This document shows positions 61,094-64,000 of a stretch of DNA of 64,000 nt, piece after piece. Position numbers and translations under genes: made by a program. This DNA is from Paraburkholderia sp. BL25I1N1 (GTDB taxonomy: Bacteria > Pseudomonadota > Gammaproteobacteria > Burkholderiales > Burkholderiaceae). Location of the stretch: contig NZ_PVZB01000010.1 in the NCBI RefSeq assembly GCF_003002025.1, positions 62,001 to 126,000 on the forward strand, in the 5' to 3' direction. The first letter of the stretch is position 1, and every line of letters begins with the position of its first letter. A model generated the notes under the pieces. That model was not told the DNA's origin and ran no database searches. It was given only the letters and a program-made list of their open reading frames with translations.

Positions 61094-61336
61094 ATGCGCC
61101 TGAGCAAAATAGAGTGGATGTGGGTGGCCGTCGCGGCCGGATCGATTGCGTGTTTCGGCAGTTGGCTGCAGGGCGAAATGAACCGGACCGCGCTCGCGCG
61201 CGCCGAGCGCGAGACGCAGGACATGCGCGGCACCTGCTCAGGCATGTCCGCGCATGAGGCGCAGATGATGGCCAAAGGCGAGCTATGGTGCGGCGAGGTC
61301 GGCGCAGCGCGCGCGGAATCGCTCGGCAAAGAGTAA
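61094..61336 (+). CDS. Small membrane protein
   Basis: About 80 residues: MRLSKIEWMWVAVAAGSIAC with a membrane helix at about 8-27, then a charged region with EMNRTALARAERETQDM and two cysteines (GTCSGMSAHEAQMMAKGELWCG). It is not recognised. An upstream ATG at 60974 would add 40 residues of low-complexity polar sequence; the shorter form begins right before the membrane helix and is more likely. No operon partners. Confidence 0.5.
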   Translation: MRLSKIEWMWVAVAAGSIACFGSWLQGEMNRTALARAERETQDMRGTCSGMSAHEAQMMAKGELWCGEVGAARAESLGKE

Positions 61337-61714
61337 ACAGAGGAACCGGCCGCGTTGTAGTCCACCGGTACTCGGGCGTCTTGAGGCATTCTTGACTCGC
61401 GCATGAGTCGGGCAGACGCAATTAGCCAACTTCATTACCAGGCGATTACAAGTCCGGGGCGCGCAACTTATTCCACGCAATACGCACCGCGGCCGCTTTC
61501 GAATCTCCACCACATTCAAGCACTAAAAGCTATCCTCATGCGCCATCCGGTGTTTCACTAGCTACCCAATCTTTTTGAACTGATAAGCTTGGCGCGCGCT
61601 GCTGGCCGCCCCGGCTGGCAGCTTCAACCCAAGCCCGGTCGTGAGTCGCGCCGGGTGCCCCGCAGCGGCACAATCGCATGCGGGCGAATTTGAACTACAC
61701 CGAGGAGTTAAACA
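61337..61714. other. Intergenic region before the amino acid binding protein gene
   Basis: 378 bp. It should contain the promoter of the binding-protein gene, but no consensus pair stands out. A GAGGAG ribosome-binding site lies just before the GTG start at 61715. No gene is seen. Confidence 0.45.
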
Positions 61715-62497
61715 GTGAAAAAACTGCTAGCGGCTTTGACGGTTGCTCTGCTTGCTACCGTCTCGATTGGCGCACACGCTAAAGATTGGTCGACCGTGCG
61801 TTTCGGCGTTGACGCCAGCTATCCCCCGTTTGAGTCGAAGGGCTCGGACGGCAAGCTCGTTGGCTTCGACATCGACCTCGGCAATGAAATCTGCGCGCGC
61901 ATGAAGGCCAAGTGCGTGTGGGTGGAAAACGACTTCGACGGCATGATCCCGGCCCTGAAGGCGAAGAAGTTCGACGGCGTGCTGTCGTCGATGTCCATGA
62001 CGCCGCAACGCGCCGAGCAGATCGCCTTCTCGAACAAGCTGTTCAACACGCCGACGCGCCTCGTGGCTAAGAAGGGTTCGGGCATCCTGCCGACGGCCGA
62101 CTCGCTCAAGGGCAAGACGGTTGGCGTGGAGCAAGGCACGATCCAGGAAACCTACGCGAAGACGTACTGGGAAGCGAAGGGCGCGAAGGTCGTGCCGTAT
62201 CAGAACCAGGACCAGGTCTATGCCGACTTGCTGTCGGGCCGTCTGGACGCAGCGCTGCAAGACGCGGTGCAAGCTGAAATCGGCTTCCTGAAGACGCCGC
62301 GCGGCGCCGGCTTCGAATTCGTCGGCAAGAATCTCGACGATCCGAAGATCCTCGGCAACGGCGCAGGCATCGGCATGCGCAAGGAAGACACGGATCTGAA
62401 GGCGAAGGTCGACAAGGCGATCGCCGACATCATCAAGGACGGTACGTACAAGAAGCTCGAGAAGAAGTACTTCGACTTCGACGTGTACGGCGGCTAA
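61715..62497 (+). CDS. Lysine/arginine/ornithine-type periplasmic binding protein
   Basis: A 260-residue solute-binding protein. The signal peptide is about 1-22 (VSIGAHA, then KDWSTVRFGVDASYPPFESK). LVGFDIDLGNEICARMKAKC, DFDGMIPALKAKKFDGVLSS and SMTPQRAEQI are the HisJ/ArgT pattern for basic amino acids. A GTG start follows GAGGAG by 8 bp. Permease and ATPase genes are not in the window. A terminator follows, then a deacylase of the AstE type, fitting arginine or ornithine use. Confidence 0.92.
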   Translation: MKKLLAALTVALLATVSIGAHAKDWSTVRFGVDASYPPFESKGSDGKLVGFDIDLGNEICARMKAKCVWVENDFDGMIPALKAKKFDGVLSSMSMTPQRAEQIAFSNKLFNTPTRLVAKKGSGILPTADSLKGKTVGVEQGTIQETYAKTYWEAKGAKVVPYQNQDQVYADLLSGRLDAALQDAVQAEIGFLKTPRGAGFEFVGKNLDDPKILGNGAGIGMRKEDTDLKAKVDKAIADIIKDGTYKKLEKKYFDFDVYGG

Positions 62498-62537
62498 GTC
62501 GGCCATGCGCGTCTGAGCGCGCGCATGCCGGTTGGCA

Positions 62538-62572
62538 GAAACGGGCTCCGCCACAGGCGGAGCCCGTTTCGT
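62538..62572 (+). terminator. Intrinsic terminator of the binding-protein gene
   Basis: GAAACGGGCTCCGCC (62538-62552) pairs perfectly over 15 bp with GGCGGAGCCCGTTTC (62556-62570) around ACA, followed by GTTTG. It lies 40 bp past the stop codon. Confidence 0.92.
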
Positions 62573-62743
62573 TTGCGGCGCCGCATAAAACCACACACTG
62601 CGTCATATCGGCTAAGATCGTGCGATCGAGGCGCCCGCGAGGCGCCGCCCACCGGCCCGCCACTGACCGGCCGCGAAGCAAATTCCCCACTGTTATCAAC
62701 GAGATAGCGCGGCGCGCCCCACTTGGCCGCGGATTTGAAAACC

Positions 62744-63859
62744 ATGCAAACCCAAACCCATCCGCTGATTGCCCCGACGCTCGGCACCGCCCGCAACCTC
62801 ACGAGTTTCCACTACGGTCCTGGCGGCGGGCAGAAGATCTATATCCAGTCGTCGCTGCATGCCGACGAGTTGCCCGGCATGCTGGTGTCGTGGGCGCTGC
62901 GCCGCAAGCTGGCCGCGCTTGAAGCAGCCGGCAAGATTCGCGGCGAAGTCGTGATCGTGCCGGTAGCCAACCCAATCGGCCTGAATCAGCACTTTCTCGG
63001 CCATCTGACGGGGCGCTTCGAAACCAACACCGCGCAGAACTTCAACCGCAATTTCCACGACCTGTCGGCGCTAGTGCAGCCGGTGATCGAGTCGCGGCTG
63101 AGCGACAGTCTCGAGGCCAACCGCACCGCCATCCGCACCGCCATGCGCGAGGCGCTCGACGCGCAGAAGCCGGCCACCGAACTCGAATCGCAGCGTCTCG
63201 CACTGCAAAAGCTCTCGTACGACGCAGATGTGGTGCTCGATCTGCATTGCGACTGGGAAGCCGCGATGCACCTCTATACGAACCCCGATCTGTGGCCCGA
63301 AGTCGAGCCGCTCGCCTGCTATCTGGACGCCAAAGCGTCGCTGCTTGCGCTCAATTCGGTGGGCAACCCGTTCGATGAAATCCACAGCTTCTGCTGGTCG
63401 GATCTGCGCGGCCGTTTCGGCGACCGCTTCCCGATTCCGAACGGCTCGATCTCGGTCACGATCGAACTGCGCGGTCAGCGCGAAGTGTCGTATGAATACG
63501 CCGAGCACGATGCCCAGGCGATCATCGAATATCTGACCTCGCGTGGCGTGATCGACGGCACGGCCGCGCCGCTGCCGCCGCTCGAATTCGCCGCCACGCC
63601 GCTCGCCGGCGCCGAGCCGATCGTCGCGCCGATCAGCGGCGTGCTGGTGTATCGCTGCGAAGTGGGCACCTGGGTGGACGTCGGCCATGAGATCGCCGAT
63701 ATTGTCGATCCGTTGACAGAGCAAGTCGTCACGCTGAAAAGCACGGTGGCCGGCGTGCTGTACGCACGGCATCTGACGCGCTTTGCGACGGCCGGGCTGG
63801 AGTTCGCGCGCGTCGCCGGCGCGAAGGCGTTCCGCAGCGGGTCGCTGTTGAGCAACTAA
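62744..63859 (+). CDS. Succinylglutamate desuccinylase / aspartoacylase family deacylase
   Basis: A 371-residue zinc hydrolase of the AstE/AspA (M14-like) family. Zinc ligands are H39 and E42 (SLHADELPG) and H168 (DLHCDWE). The core FNRNFHDLS segment and a C-terminal beta domain (PISGVLVYRCEVGTWVDVGH, then EIADIVDP) resembling a biotinyl-type fold are visible. It would remove an acyl group from an amino acid such as N-succinylglutamate or N-acyl-ornithine. Its place after a basic amino acid binding-protein gene fits. The ATG at 62744 is preferred over a TTG seven codons upstream. Confidence 0.9.
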   Translation: MQTQTHPLIAPTLGTARNLTSFHYGPGGGQKIYIQSSLHADELPGMLVSWALRRKLAALEAAGKIRGEVVIVPVANPIGLNQHFLGHLTGRFETNTAQNFNRNFHDLSALVQPVIESRLSDSLEANRTAIRTAMREALDAQKPATELESQRLALQKLSYDADVVLDLHCDWEAAMHLYTNPDLWPEVEPLACYLDAKASLLALNSVGNPFDEIHSFCWSDLRGRFGDRFPIPNGSISVTIELRGQREVSYEYAEHDAQAIIEYLTSRGVIDGTAAPLPPLEFAATPLAGAEPIVAPISGVLVYRCEVGTWVDVGHEIADIVDPLTEQVVTLKSTVAGVLYARHLTRFATAGLEFARVAGAKAFRSGSLLSN

Positions 63860-63916
63860 CTCTTCGGGCGGTGCCGCGCCGTTGCCCGTCGCCTCCGTAA
63901 GTACCTGAACCGAAAA

Positions 63917-63949
63917 GCAAATCGCCCGCTATTCAAGCGGGCGATTTGC
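63917..63949 (+). terminator. Intrinsic terminator of the deacylase gene
   Basis: GCAAATCGCCCGCT (63917-63930) pairs perfectly with AGCGGGCGATTTGC (63936-63949) around ATTCA. It lies 57 bp past the stop codon; the remaining bases to the window end show no gene. Confidence 0.85.
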
Positions 63950-64000
63950 ATTGGGCGCGTCGATTGTCGAAACCCGGATCAGAAGGCGGGAGTGATCGCG

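Overview
The window reads as chromosomal DNA of a Burkholderiales bacterium, most likely Paraburkholderia. This is inferred from the high GC content and from the gene set: an acoXABC-lipA acetoin operon with AcoR, carbon-phosphorus lyase genes with a DUF1045 partner, a four-carbon acid-sugar pathway, pcaF, bactofilin and a DUF2917 protein. There is no tRNA, rRNA, CRISPR array, intact insertion sequence or prophage. Genes are dense, mostly in short operons with intrinsic terminators between them.

Layout. 1-3.3 kb: the end of a rhodanese-like gene, a MHYT-GGDEF-EAL cyclic-di-GMP protein and an orphan membrane protein. 3.3-5.2 kb: a minus-strand envelope operon (M23 peptidase, membrane coiled-coil protein, bactofilin). 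5.5-9.8 kb: a DapA-family aldolase, an aspartate carbamoyltransferase carrying an N-terminal helix-turn-helix, a secreted esterase and an Lrp regulator. 10.1-15.8 kb: a plus-strand catabolic cluster (HAD hydrolase, APH-like kinase, class III aminotransferase or phospho-lyase, double cupin, FAD oxidase) that I read as amino-alcohol or amino-acid catabolism. 15.8-16.4 kb: remnants of an FAD oxidoreductase and a RidA gene. 16.4-20.3 kb: aldo/keto reductase with a divergent LysR gene, and a lone receiver protein divergent from an RsbRD-type histidine kinase.

20.8-24.7 kb: secreted and surface proteins (S10 carboxypeptidase lipoprotein, EF-hand-like protein, a repeat protein with three 55-residue units). 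25.0-32.7 kb: the acetoin system. Its operon acoX-acoA-acoB-acoC-lipA has a near-perfect sigma-54 promoter and a cluster of GTCTC/GAGAC half-sites next to the divergent acoR. 33-36 kb: DUF2917 protein, an exported protein and pcaF. 36.2-43.1 kb: denD, otnI, an MFS carrier, otnC, otnK, ltnD and a FadR-type regulator, which together would import D-erythronate and L-threonate and convert them to dihydroxyacetone phosphate. 43.3-47.8 kb: a PcaR-like IclR regulator, and an M20 amidohydrolase plus MHS transporter with a divergent LysR gene.

47.8-56 kb: the C-P lyase locus, phnN-DUF1045-phnF on the minus strand and phnGHIJKLM on the plus strand, separated by a 20-bp palindrome that fits a PhnF operator. 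56-57.3 kb: three small exported proteins including a lytic transglycosylase. 57.6-60.6 kb: a periplasmic polyamine-type binding protein translationally coupled to a diguanylate cyclase. 61-64 kb: a small membrane protein, a basic amino acid binding protein and an AstE/aspartoacylase-like deacylase.

All functions are read from motifs and context; no database search was possible.
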